Assembly: GCF_001640805.2 (NCBI RefSeq)
Contig: NC_066842.1
Coordinates: 25,857,074-25,921,073 of the forward strand
Origin: Lates calcarifer
Taxonomy: Eukaryota > Chordata > Actinopteri > Centropomidae
Direction of reading: 5' to 3'
Length of the DNA: 64,000 nucleotides
Both the position numbers and the translations under genes were made by a program. This document shows positions 46,797 to 57,316 of the stretch, one piece after another. A model generated the notes under the pieces. It ran no database searches. It had not been told where the DNA came from and worked only from the letters and a program-made list of their open reading frames with translations. Position 1 is the first letter of the stretch. Each line of letters starts with the position of its first letter.

Positions 46797-47976
46797 CCAT
46801 ACATTTTGAAAGTATTCAGACCCCTTTGTTTTTTTCACATTTTGTTATTCTGCAGACTCATGCTAAAATGATTTAATTTAATTTCTCCCTCATCAGTCTC
46901 AATACCCCATGACAAAGTGAAAATGAAATTTTTGGCGTTTTTGAAAATTAATTAAGAAGGGAAAAACTGAAATATTGACATAAGTATTCAGACCCTTTGT
47001 AATGACACTTGAAATTTAGCTCCGGTTCCCCCCATTCCCATCATCTTTGTGATGTTTCCACACCTTCACTGGAATCCACCTGTGGTAAATTCATGACTGG
47101 ACATGACACACACTTGTCTATATAAGGTCTCACATCTGACAATGAATATCAGAGCAAAAACCAAAGTATGAGGCTGAAGGAACTGTCTACAGAGCTCAGC
47201 ACAGATCTGAGGAAGGCTGCAAAAAAAAACTTTCTGCTGCATTGAAGGGTCCTAAGAGCACAGTGGCCTCCATAATTCCTACATGGAGGAAGTTTTGAAC
47301 TAGGACCAGGCACCACTCATCACCTGCTCAGTACCTTCCTAACAGTGAAGCATGGTGGAGGCAGCATCAGGCTGCAGGATGTTTTTTAAGCAGCAGGGAT
47401 AGGGAGACTGATTAGGGTTGAGGGAAAGTTTAACGGAGAAACATAGAGAGATATCCTTAATGTAAACCTGGTCCAGAGCTCTCAGGACCTCAGACTAGTC
47501 TGAGGCTTCACCTTCCGACAGGACAATGAACCTCAGCATACGTACTGTGAATGTCCTTGAGTGGCCCATCCACTCTGACCTGAACCCTATCCTGTCTGAA
47601 GAGACTTGAAATGGCTGTCCACCAACGGTCCCCATCCAACCTCACAGAACCTGAAAGAATCGGCAGAGAAGAACATCAGAAAATTTCCAAATCCAGGTGT
47701 GCAGAGCTCGTCACGTCATAACCAAGAAGGCTCGAGGCTGTAATCACTTCCAAAGGTGCTTCAACAAAACACTGAGTAAAGTATACTTTACTTATACTTA
47801 TGTCAATGTGATATTTCAGTTTTTCCTTTTTAATACATTCACATACATTTCTAAAATTATATTTTGGCTTTGTCATCAGGGGGTAATGAATTTAAATTAC
47901 ATGTAGTAACATGAGGCTGCAACATAGCAAAATGTGAACAAGATGAGGGGGTCTGAATACTTTCTGCACGTGTGTG
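46797..47976 (+). mobile_element. Decayed Tc1-like transposon
   Basis: The ends are gaaagtattcagacccctt on the left and the inverted gggggtctgaatactttc on the right, each followed inward by a cacattttg(t/c)ta word: the terminal pattern of an abundant fish Tc1 family. The copy is about 1.18 kb, near full length for a Tc1 element with short ends. It begins about 40 bp after the exon 2 donor. Confidence 0.85.
47150..47850 (+). pseudogene. Tc1 transposase pseudogene
   Basis: The + strand contains recognisable Tc1 transposase pieces split by stops and shifts: SMRLKELSTELSTDLRKA near 47167-47220, a MVEAASGCRMFF-type segment near 47350-47390, LSGPSTLT near 47555-47580, and the C-terminal SRCAELVTS with PRRLEAVITSKGASTK around 47690-47772. 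DDE catalytic function is lost. It is a dead copy inside the Tc1-like element, in the same orientation as zfpm1. Confidence 0.8.
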
Positions 47977-49032
47977 TGCATGTTTGACTGTAAATGTAAA
48001 TTGTGCTGAATTTATGGATTATGTTGTAGGACTTTATGAAGACCTCTGTTTGAATACTTTTATTCCCATGTGCAGGGAATTTTTTTGGCATTAATAATTA
48101 ATTAATAATTAATAATTATCATCAGAAATTATTGCCTCTTTTTTTCTCTAAATCCTTTCATTTGTAGTCCTGCTCTCCCAGAGAATAAATTGTGGCATGG
48201 CAAAGAAGTGCTAATGTAATGTGCAGGTCATGACTGAGAGCTCCACTAGTCACTATTGTCACAAAGGTTCAGAGGATTTTCTCACAGTTTTCACCAAACA
48301 AATAGTTCTTTTGAAAACTGTTGACAGTGTGTGGGTGAACTGACTAAGATTTGACCACATGACACTGCAGACATCTGTAGTGTCTGTCACTCATTCTTTA
48401 GAAATTTTATCATCAGGAAAACATCAATGTTTGTTTTGTTTTTTGTGTGTGTTTTTATCATTATATATATATATATATATTTATCCTGTGTGATATAGGA
48501 GGCTGTAGTGACAATATGCTTCAACTTTCTAATTGCACCTCTTCAAGTAAAATAATCCTCTAGTCTAGTTTACTGGCAATTATTAGTGGTTATTACCAGA
48601 TCTATCCGCCATCTACCTGTTATCTGGCAGGAGACAGTTAGTGTCACCCAGAGACAACAACAAAAAAAGTCTGTGGAACCATTATGAGGTTGCAGCTCTC
48701 CATTCGCATCACCCTTTTATCTCTATTGTGTCTAAACGAATAGAAAGAAAAAAGAATTCATGAGGTTCAATCTTGGCTCCAGTGAATCTGCCCCTCATGC
48801 ACCTCTTATCCTGAGCCTCCCCCCCGTACCATGTGATAGTAGAGTTTTCAGTCATATTCTTTTGACTTATTCAAGATTTCACTGGCTGTGTTTTTTTAAT
48901 CTCAAAAATTCCTGCTCTTGTGAAATTTTGGGGCTGGAAGTGATAAGCGTCTGTTGGTTGGCTTGGTTTGATAAACCCATGGAAATTCTGTCAGGTGCTA
49001 ATCGAGACGAGATTAGAGATTAGCTAGAGGTG
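47977..49032. other. Intron 2 segment with a CNE-like patch
   Basis: A short (AT)n run at 48463-48481. At 48690-49020 the DNA is complex, with a gaagtgataagcgtctg GATA site near 48941 and tgctaatcgagacgag. No coding exon was found. Confidence 0.35.
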
Positions 49033-49035
49033 GTG

Positions 49036-49066
<31 letters not shown>

Positions 49067-49069
49067 TGC
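49033..49069. repeat. (GT)n microsatellite
   Basis: A GT run with one extra G, ending in tgcgtgcgcgc. Confidence 0.9.
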
Positions 49070-49379
49070 GTGCGCGCAGGGTGGTGGGGTGGGGGTGGTT
49101 GAGGTGAAGGGTTGGTTATGTGTGTATTTGACTGTACATGGAAAAGAAGAAGAAGAGAGAATTCAGGCGGACTGCACACGTGAGCAAGTTTCTCTGTCGA
49201 CTGCAAGCATACTTGGCGTCTTTGTTTCTTTTTTTATGTGTGTGTGTTTTAGGGTTTTGCTGCCCCCTGCAACACACACACACACACACATCCATTACTC
49301 TGTTGATTTACTCCTCTCTCTCTCCTCTCTGGAGTTCCTCGGTTGCCCAGTGCTGCCATTATCAGTTCTCTGTAAATCA

Positions 49380-49650
49380 GCCATGTTTGACGAACCTGCT
49401 CTTTCAACCTGGGATCAATACCAGGTCTTTATCTGGCCAGCGCTGGCTAATAAAGGCAAGGCCTCTTATCCACCATCTGGAGAGAGAGAGAGAGACAGAG
49501 AGAGACAGAGAGAGAGACTGGTGATAACCGCCCTGATAAATTTAGCAAAAAAAAACAAAAAAAAAAAACAGGACCAAACATTCTCTCCATAACTCCCCCT
49601 CCCCAGCCTGACAGAGAGAGCCTGTATATTAATGCTGATACAATGGATCG
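49380..49650. promoter_or_regulatory. CNE-like block with GATA sites
   Basis: TTATCT at 49429 and two close TGATAA at 49522 and 49534 (gtgataaccgccctgataaa) flank a GA repeat (49480-49519). The outer parts are complex, for example ggccagcgctggctaataa. A GATA-bound element split by a microsatellite is inferred. Confidence 0.45.
49480..49519. repeat. (GA)n microsatellite with ACAGAG units
   Basis: A purine run inserted between the GATA sites of the surrounding block. Confidence 0.9.
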
Positions 49651-50880
49651 ACAAACACATGCACATACACACAGCTTTATTGAGGAAGACTTGAGTATCT
49701 GCTCAATACGTCTCTCTCTCTCTCTGTTGTGGTGTTTTTTTTTCCTCTCTCTCTTCTCAGAATTGCTCTACAGTTGCAGCGACCCGACGAAACAAGTGAA
49801 GTTCCTTTTTTCATAACAAGGCAATCATACTTCTCCATCACAGGAAATCTGATAAAATCCACTTCTGGACTGATTAGTCAGTACGTTACCTCCCTTTGAA
49901 CTCTAATTGTCGTGCCCTGGTTTAGGCCAATCAGAATGAGTTTTATAAACCGACAGTTTTTTTTTTTTTCATCAGAATCTGATCAGTGGTGATACAGAAA
50001 GTGTGTGTGATGCATAAACAGACAAATGACAGAGGCTCTAATCTCTTCTGGTTTCATTATTATGGAGAGTTATGGACTGTACACATGCAGTATTGGTGAA
50101 ATGATCAGTCAATTGCAATTGAATAATTGTTCAAATAATTTTTAAAGAGAAAAAACAAATATTAGTTCATCTCAGCAGCTCCAGTGTGAGGATAAATGTG
50201 TTTGTGTTAGAACTATTGTTGCTGGTTTCACCTCTCTGTTTTCTATTCTCTCACAACCTGCATCACCAATGGACTTTAAAACTTACCTTGTGGTTACATC
50301 CACTGATACATATCCACATTACAAACAAATGGTCATTTAAAAAAAAAGAAAAGAAAAGAAACAACAGTTATTGAAGGTCTTTCTTTTGCACACTTGAGGA
50401 CTTTTGTGTAATGTTACACATATCTGTGGAATACTGTTAATTGCACTGAACATATATTGTGATATATGTCAGTACTGGAAAAGTATTCTTGTTATTTCAC
50501 TTCAGAAAGACTATATGTGTCACTGCATTGATTGTATTGGGCTGCGAGGTTTGTCAGTGTTCAGCAGCCCTGTGGCTGAATAGATCCAGTGTAGACACGA
50601 CAGACAACTGTAGCTGCAAGCCGCTGGAAGACTTGAGGCTCCACCTTAGTTTTGTCCAGTTCCCTTTTAGTTTCATTTGTGCTTCCAAACTGACCAACGT
50701 GAAGACTGTGAGCATGTACAGTGTGTTGCTCCTGAAATATGAGGAAACGGATCTCTAAAGAAAAGATACAAAAGACAAAAGGCAGCGTTCAAATAAGTCA
50801 GAAGAGAGACAGAAATGTATAGTGGGTTGTAGAAGTTAGGAGGCAAGATTGTTGGGTGACTTTGCCCTGCAGGTGTGACA
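49651..50880. other. Intron 2 segment, no recognised element
   Basis: Ordinary intron. The 50090-50160 AT stretch resembles a degenerate fish repeat. Confidence 0.4.
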
Positions 50881-51470
50881 GGGGAAGTTCAGCTTATCAG
50901 ATTGATGGAGACTGTCTTGCTGTGGGGGTGGGGGTGTTGGCTGGCAGAAAAGTGTCTGTCGACTCGTCCTGATACCTGCCTCCCTGTCTGAGATGATATG
51001 GGAGATAATATTGATAATATTAAACGCAATAACTGTGTCTCTACCTCCCCTCCCTTGCTTCAGCCCCTGCAGGATAAAATCAATGTGTCATTCAATGTGA
51101 TTTATAGCTGAAAATAATGGCACTGTTTAGGCAGGGGGGAGGGGTGTGTACACGTGTGCAGGTCCGCCTGCTTTAGAGGGTGTACAGTATGTTGCTGTGT
51201 ATGAGTGTTTGTGTGTGGATGAGGTTGAAAGGTGGATGTGACATGAAGATGGATAGTGTGTGTGTGTGTGTGTGTGTGTGTGTCTTGATTTATTTGACAA
51301 TGCAGATCCAATCTCTCAACTGTTACATTAATAACGACAGAGTGTGACGTTGTCACGTGGTCATGGGGTGTTTATGGCTACTATTGATCGGGAGCTATCG
51401 CTCTTTATTGGACTGGGAATGCAAGGGTAAACACAGTCTTTGTGCAGACAGCTGTTATCAGGGTGGAAGC
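50881..51470. promoter_or_regulatory. Candidate GATA-containing regulatory region
   Basis: TTATCA at 50894, AGATAA at 51003, TGATAA at 51012 and TTATCA at 51455, with complex DNA around 50990-51080 and 51340-51470 and a GT microsatellite between (51256-51284). The density is lower than in the intron 1 clusters. Confidence 0.35.
51256..51284. repeat. (GT)n microsatellite
   Basis: About 14 GT units. Confidence 0.95.
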
Positions 51471-52084
51471 TGAAGATGGGGTGGGATTTGGGGAATGTGA
51501 GAGAGAGCACAAAACAGGATGAGAGGAGGTAGAGAAATTAAGGAAGAAGTGAAGAGAAGGGTAAAAGTTAGGAGGAGGAGGAGGAGGACAGGGATTCAGA
51601 CAAAGAACAGAGGGAATGAGGAGAGACAGTGGATGAAATATAAAGGGTTAACATGACATTTTTTTTAACACAACCTGAAATTCTCTTCAGCTATGGCCTC
51701 TAACAGCAGATATATGATTAATGACATTATTAATAACATTTACGATGTGTTTTAATGTTTTTTTTCACTCAGTCATATAAGCAGTAATGTTGTTGTACAG
51801 TTTCAGAATTTACAGTTCAGATTTTCCTTTGCTCAAATCAGTTTTGACTGAAATGTGCTTGTACCCAGTGACATTTTACATTCTAGTCCTTAGTGTATGA
51901 TGTATTATTTGTTAAACTGTCCAGTCAGAAAGTACATGTGTGTCCAACCTCTGGACATTTTCAAAGAAAATCTTAAAAATACTAAATCCATTATGGTATC
52001 TAAATATGGATCTCTCTAATTGCTTTGTCTTAGCCTAGTTATTAGTGGTGTGATGTAAGATTTTGTGATACTGGACTATCCATC
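51471..52084. other. Intron 2 segment, no recognised element
   Basis: A purine-rich stretch to about 51650, then AT-rich intron. No feature was seen. Confidence 0.4.
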
Positions 52085-52365
52085 CATTCATCCATTACAG
52101 CTGACATTGGGTTAGAGGTGGGGTACACCCTACCAGTCTGTTACAGAGCTGACATATACAGACAAACAACCATTCACACTCACATTTACCAATAAATCTG
52201 CATTTCTTTGGACTGTGGGAGGAAGCTGGAGAACCAGGAGAGAACCCACGCAGGAACAGGGAGAACATGTAAACTTCACACAGAAAAGCCCCACAGGAAC
52301 CGGGGTTCAACCAGGAACCTTCTTGCTGTGAAGCAACAGGCCACTGTGCTGCCTGATATTGAGCT
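52085..52365. repeat. Abundant teleost interspersed repeat copy
   Basis: Contains, in order, catttctttggactgtggga, acccacgcaggaacaggga, gaacatgtaaacttcacac, agaaaagccccacagg and accttcttgctgtgaagc, a block present in very many fish genome sequences. Its exact class is uncertain to me (LINE-related or other). Confidence 0.7.
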
Positions 52366-52529
52366 ATATCAATAAACCTGACTCATTGGACATAGAAAGG
52401 AAAAGTTTAAACAACACATTTTGCATAAAGTATGCTAAATTACATGGGTAAACAACCATATATGTTGTATATGAAGCACACCTGCGACACGTGTAGCAGA
52501 CCTGTGTCGTCATGGTATCAATAATAAAC

Positions 52530-52765
52530 ATGCTAACGATCATGGTTTGGTTAGATTTAGAAAAAGATAGTGGCTTGGCTTAAAACAAGGACCTTCGTTG
52601 CCATGGCTACAATAAGTAAACATGTAGCTAAGGTTGTGGAACAGTCAGTGACTGAGTCAGAGTTACTACAGCCACTAGGGGTCACCTAAAAATATAACAG
52701 AACTATGGGTTGTAATGAGCTGCTTGCACAGACAGGACAGTGTTTGAAACTGCATCAATGTATGC
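52530..52765. repeat. Teleost interspersed repeat fragment
   Basis: The words tggtttggttagatttagaa, aaagatagtggcttgg, accttcgttgccatggc and agccactaggggtcacc follow a repeat I have seen in many teleost sequences. The class is unassigned. Confidence 0.5.
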
Positions 52766-53111
52766 CAAGAAACACCTTTTAGTTTTTTAAAATAGCTCAT
52801 CTGTCTGTTTGTCAACTAGAATGTCTGCCTTAAAGATAAAATATTAGTGAGGTTAACGGTGTGTTTGTGATCTGGTCTCATGACCTTAACCCTACTGATG
52901 GTGATGCAAGAACAAGAAGACAGAGATCTTCAGCTCAGATAGCCTGAGGTGCTGTGATGTAACTATTAATCTGATCTGAATAATCAAGAGTCCTGCTAAT
53001 AGGGAGGGACCCAGTAGTGTGATGAACCAGTTGATACCAGCTGCAGAGGCAAAGGTCAGGGTTCACATTTATGCTGGATAAACACACACATTTCCAGCCA
53101 TTCATGTTCAA

Positions 53112-53138
53112 ACACACACACACACACACACACACACA
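53112..53138. repeat. (CA)n microsatellite
   Basis: About 13 CA units. Confidence 0.95.
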
Positions 53139-53457
53139 GGTCCAACCACGTGCAGAAGCACACATGGATCTGTATGATCAGGAAGCAGGAGGCTGTGAAA
53201 TCAGCTTGATCAATGGCAGGGATATCAATGCTGATTAGTGGAACACAGGCAACCTCAGTCTCTGCTCAAGGTGACAGGCTGAGGAGAGGAGGGGGGTGGA
53301 GATAGAAAGATATAAGAGAGAAAGACGAAGGGAAAGGCGAGCACAGTGAGACCCACCTACATTCACTGAAGAGAACGAAAGAGAAGGATGCTGGGCAAGA
53401 TGAAGAGAGGCCTGGTGGAAGACAAACAGCCAGAAAAAGACAAAACTGAAGGTGTAA

Positions 53458-53661
53458 TTTAGGGATGAATGATTTGGGGAAAAAATCTAACTGCAATTTT
53501 TCGAACAGATATTGTGATTGCAATTTGATTTGCGATATCATTTTGAAAGTCAAGCTTCAGTCCAGGATTCACTATATACATGTAAAACGTGATGGAGCAT
53601 TACAATTTAAGATATCATTGAAATATTAACTGCTCTGTGAACTAATCCAAGGATGAGAAGG
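53458..53661 (+). mobile_element. hAT-like MITE end abutting zfpm1 exon 3
   Basis: This is the + strand copy of the repeat also present inverted at 38390-38586, starting ttagggatgaatgattt and sharing agtcaagcttcagtcc and ctgctctgtgaactaatcc. It stops about 46 bp before exon 3, so the branch point and pyrimidine tract of exon 3 must lie in the short remaining unique DNA or in the element itself. Confidence 0.75.
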
Positions 53662-53707
53662 AGTCAGTAGTATGACTATGTTTAAATTTGTCTGTTTGTG
53701 TATCCAG

Positions 53708-53845
53708 AGCCCAAGACACAGGACTCTCGAGGAGGCACCAGTAATGAAGATGAGGACGGGGAGGAGCGAGGTCTGACACAGAGCGGCGGGGAGGAGGAAG
53801 AGGAAGGGGAGGAAGAGGAGGAGCCGTTACAGTGGGGGGGTCCAG
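53708..53845 (+). CDS. zfpm1: zfpm1 (FOG1) coding exon 3, acidic segment
   Basis: Encodes residues 63-108 of Friend of GATA 1, starting by completing Glu63. It is dominated by acidic residues: NEDEDGEE at 74-82 and two runs of five Glu separated by Gly at 91-101, then PLQWGGP. Mammalian FOG1 and FOG2 have W-S/D-GP at the same place, followed by ELE and the WGPF region, which supports the end of this exon. The acceptor is gtgtatcCAG and the donor g|GTCAGT (weaker than those of exons 1 and 2). It is 138 bp long, phase 1 on both sides, so symmetric. The GAG/GAA repeat codons may vary in length between individuals or species. The following exon was not found before 64000. Confidence 0.9.
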
Positions 53846-55560
53846 GTCAGTACACTTATGGGATTTCCAGTTAACATGATTGATGTGGTAGTTGTGACAT
53901 ATTGAAATAAATGCACCAGAACAGTGAACTGTACTTCTCCCTTTCTTCAGTAAAATAAAATTCAGTTTTCACACACAATTTACACAGAGCTTTTACTCAT
54001 TAATGGGAACTCTTTATAACTTCATAGGAAGCACAGATGACAAATCATGCCAGAGGGGTTCACATTCAGTGTCAACTGAATGAAAACAAAACTTTCACAA
54101 TATTTAATAATATGGTGAATATTTAAATAAGTTTGATCTGCTTCAAAAGCAGTAGTTAATATTTTAGAACTCCACCCTACACAGATTTGACTCTACAAGA
54201 ACATTTTTGGAGTGAAGGCACTTCATAGAGGGACGTGAGTCAATAAAGAAATGTACAGTATCCTTTTAATTCATAAAACCAGTCCAGCCTGAGACTTCAC
54301 GACATGTTCACAGCCCACACCTGCTACTAGTGATAGCAGCTGCTGCCCACATTCAGATGTTATGTATGGTGCATTCCTCTCACTGCCAACAATGTTTTAT
54401 TTCTGTACATTGTTAACTAAGGCAAAAAGAAGAGGAGTATGAACTGAGACTGTGATTAAAATAAAGCCTTCAGGAACAGCTATGTGTTCTCTCTGGCCCC
54501 AGGGCCGAGTTAACACGGACAGACACTAGTTAGCTTTCTTCATTTTGTGTTGTGTTTTATTTGTGTGCGTGTTTATTTGCATCAGTGATGACTGATATCA
54601 AAGTTTTGTCAGGTCATACTGAAGGCTGCCAGCATCACAATGGTCTCTACTAACACATTTCCTGGAGACAATGCCACATTGTCAGTGTTAATAGTAACAT
54701 CTCCTGTACCTATAGGTAAGGTATGTAACAGGAGTCCTCAGATCAGTGCTAATGCTAATTGTTCTTTGTTTTCACTCAGGACTTATCCAGGTCTGTTTTA
54801 TTTGAAAGGGCAAATGCCACTAACATCAGAAATTATTAGACTTTTATTAGTAATCTTCAGGGGAAAAAAGTAGCAGTGCTACATCACACAGAAAACCAAA
54901 TATTTAATCAATGATCAGTCAAGATCAGTTTGGTCCATTTAATTAGGAAGTCTGCATTTCTGTTCTGGTACAGAAAATTACTGTTAACATGCTGTAATTA
55001 CAGATTTGCTACATTTTTAATAAATTTATTATTAAATATTTGTACGTGGAAACTTTGGTATGGTTAATCAACTAAACACTTGATTAAGGATGGGTCAGTG
55101 TCATGGTCAGCAAAAAAACAAAAACATGTTTAATGTAGTTAAGCAACTAAAATACTGAACTTCACAAAGCAAGGCTGGGACAGGATGATAATGAACACAT
55201 CCTCTCTTCCCCACCAGAAGAATTAAAATACATGTGCACACACACACGCGCACATACATACACACCAGTTAATGGTTAAAATGTGTTGGGGGTCAGTGTC
55301 CAGTCTCTGGGACCTATTGTCCACCCATCCTCCACCCCAGCCACCACAACCTTACTCCACACAACCAGGTGAAAAACACCGACTGTTGCTGCAGAATGGT
55401 TCAATATGACTGTAATGTCTCAGCATAATGAGATACCCCAATCAACACTCTCGTTTCAATTCTAAGCATGTTCTTCAGTAGTTCTAACTAGCTCTGTATG
55501 GCTGTGTCTGTGTGTGTTGCCTGTTGCGAGTATCTTCCAGGGTCCATTGTGTTGTCCTCC
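53846..55560. other. Intron 3 segment, no recognised element
   Basis: Ordinary AT-rich intron with a short CA/CG run near 55235-55265. No coding exon was found. Confidence 0.4.
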
Positions 55561-55700
55561 TGTTCCCCTGTAGGAGATGTGAATATGACAGGCTGGGGAA
55601 AAATTTATTCAAGTCGTAACAAACACACAAACACACACGGCTAAGAGGAGATAACAAGTAAATCGCCATAATTTTATTATTTATTTCCTCTCTTATCGAG
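55561..55700. promoter_or_regulatory. CNE-like patch with GATA sites
   Basis: AGATAA at 55649-55654 and ttatcg at 55693 in aaatcgccataattttatt and ctctcttatcgaggt. A short CA run precedes it. The call is moderate at best. Confidence 0.3.
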
Positions 55701-56074
55701 GTTTGTTTGGTTATTTATTTCTCTCTGTCTGTTGTCTTCAATGAGTTAAACAATGCAAGAAGATTACCACACTATCTCGCCTTATTTCCTTTTCAAGCTG
55801 TGCACGTTTTATGTACGTCCATCCATGTGTGTCTATACAGTGGTGAATGTGTGTGTGTGTTTACGAGAGTGTGTGTGTGTGTGCACATGTATTTTAATTC
55901 TTCTGGTGGGGAAGAGAGGATGTGTTCATTATCGTCCTGTCCCAGCCTTGTCCCTTTAACAGTAATTGGAGCGATATTAATTGCTGTGCGGTGGCTGGTT
56001 GATGGTAGCACTATGATGCACACTGATAGGGCTCTGCATTTTTTTTCCCTTCCTCTCCTCCTCACAAACTAACT

Positions 56075-56135
56075 GCCGGGTGAGTAAGGCAGGGGAATGG
56101 AGGGTGGGGGTGGGGGGTGAGGGGGGAGAGTCAGG
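56075..56135 (+). repeat. G-rich tract
   Basis: Contains runs of G5, G6 and G6 plus several G3-G4 within 60 bp (tgggggtggggggtgagggg). It fits a G-quadruplex pattern and lies directly before the GATA element at 56141. Confidence 0.8.
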
Positions 56136-56250
56136 GAGAGAGATAGCCCCTCTATCAGCTCCGGAGCAGGCGCTGTCTTTATCAGGAGCACGATTGGCAA
56201 AAAGGAAACTTTGACCGGTCTGAATTTTTCTCTTATCGTCAAGCCTCCCC
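56136..56250. promoter_or_regulatory. GATA element with the extended TATCAGCTCYGRAG motif
   Basis: AGATAG 56141, CTATCA 56152 and TTATCA 56179, with ttatcg near 56232, in 100 bp of complex CpG-containing DNA (ctccggagcaggcgctg, actttgaccggtctg). The 14-bp motif tatcagctccggag lies at 56153-56166. This is a strong candidate regulatory element in intron 3. Confidence 0.58.
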
Positions 56251-57123
56251 TTCCTCCCTCCCTCCCTCCATCCACCTTCTTCTTCTCTGGTCTCTCCATC
56301 ACCACTAACAACCCCACTAACAGCCCCCCCCCCCAATCCTCCAACCCCTTCCAGCATACATCTCACCCTCTTTTTCTCCATCTTTTCATTGTTTCTTCTT
56401 TCTTCTTCATCCTGCATGCCATGTGGGACGGGAATCACTGGCTAATGTGCTCTTGTTCTTACACAGTGTTCACCATGTATCAGACAATTCCCATAAACAG
56501 ATGAGAGGAAAAGTGTGTTGTCTGGTATGGAAATAAACAGGGTTTTATCTCCTGGGAGTGTTGGCATTCCACTCGTTTCTCACTGTTGTTGCCTTTCACA
56601 CACTCGTCCTCCTGGGACCAAAAGTTTCAGTCTTTTAATCTTGTGGGGTTTTCAGTTTGGTTGCTGTGAGGCCAGTCACACCAGTGGTCCGTGAGAGTCA
56701 TTATATCCTTTAGGCATAACAAGCTCTATATACATTTTATTTCAATATATATTGTTTGTCTTTGTTTTTCCAGCTTCCATGTTGGATTGAATCTGTGTTA
56801 TTTGGAGCATGCTATGTGTGTGTTTTTTTGTTTTTTTTTTCCACACACAGCCTAACTCTGTTTTTAGTTTTCCAATAAGGAGCAAAACTTAAATAAATTA
56901 AAGATCACTTTTAAACCAGCATCACATTGTATCCTAACACCTCTGTGTAGCTAACAACAGCTGTGCTGAAACAAATGCTTCATTAAACAATTAGTCAAAA
57001 TATTGGTTAGCAGCAAATTCAATAATCAATACATTATTAAATATTTACTTGTTCCACATGTGAAGGTTATGGACTGTGAGCTGTCAGTCAGATAAAGTGA
57101 TCAATATCACTTTATTAACAGCA
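56251..57123. other. Intron 3 segment, CT-rich then ordinary
   Basis: CT-rich sequence with a C11-like run near 56325-56335, then AT-rich intron. A degenerate repeat remnant lies around 56985-57050. Confidence 0.4.
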
Positions 57124-57316
57124 GGTTGTCCACCTGTCTCTTCTGGGGCTCTTCACTCCTCTGTGCGGACGCACATGAAACAGGAAGCAGAGAGAAAGAC
57201 ACAAATGTAAATTATCTTTTAATTTTTACATTTTTTTCTTTACTTTTCTTGGGAGGGCAGGGGATCCTGTTGGCGGGTCGGGCTGCCCTGCCAAGACAAT
57301 GGTAGGGGAAACACTG
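57124..57316 (-). mobile_element. hAT-like non-autonomous element, partial (copy 2)
   Basis: On the minus strand it reads cagtgtttcccctaccattg, then tcttggcagggca, and follows the left half of 12644-13004, including gcgtccgcacagaggag-like and gacaggtggacaac words. Only one terminus is present. It lies inverted relative to copy 1. Confidence 0.75.

Larger units (their letters stand above)
46756..53707 (+). other. zfpm1: zfpm1 intron 2 (6.95 kb)
   Basis: Donor GTAAGA at 46756 and acceptor tttgtctgtttgtgtatcCAG at 53707. It joins g|ag as Glu63 in frame. A decayed Tc1 element lies at its 5' end and a hAT-like MITE at its 3' end. Confidence 0.88.
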
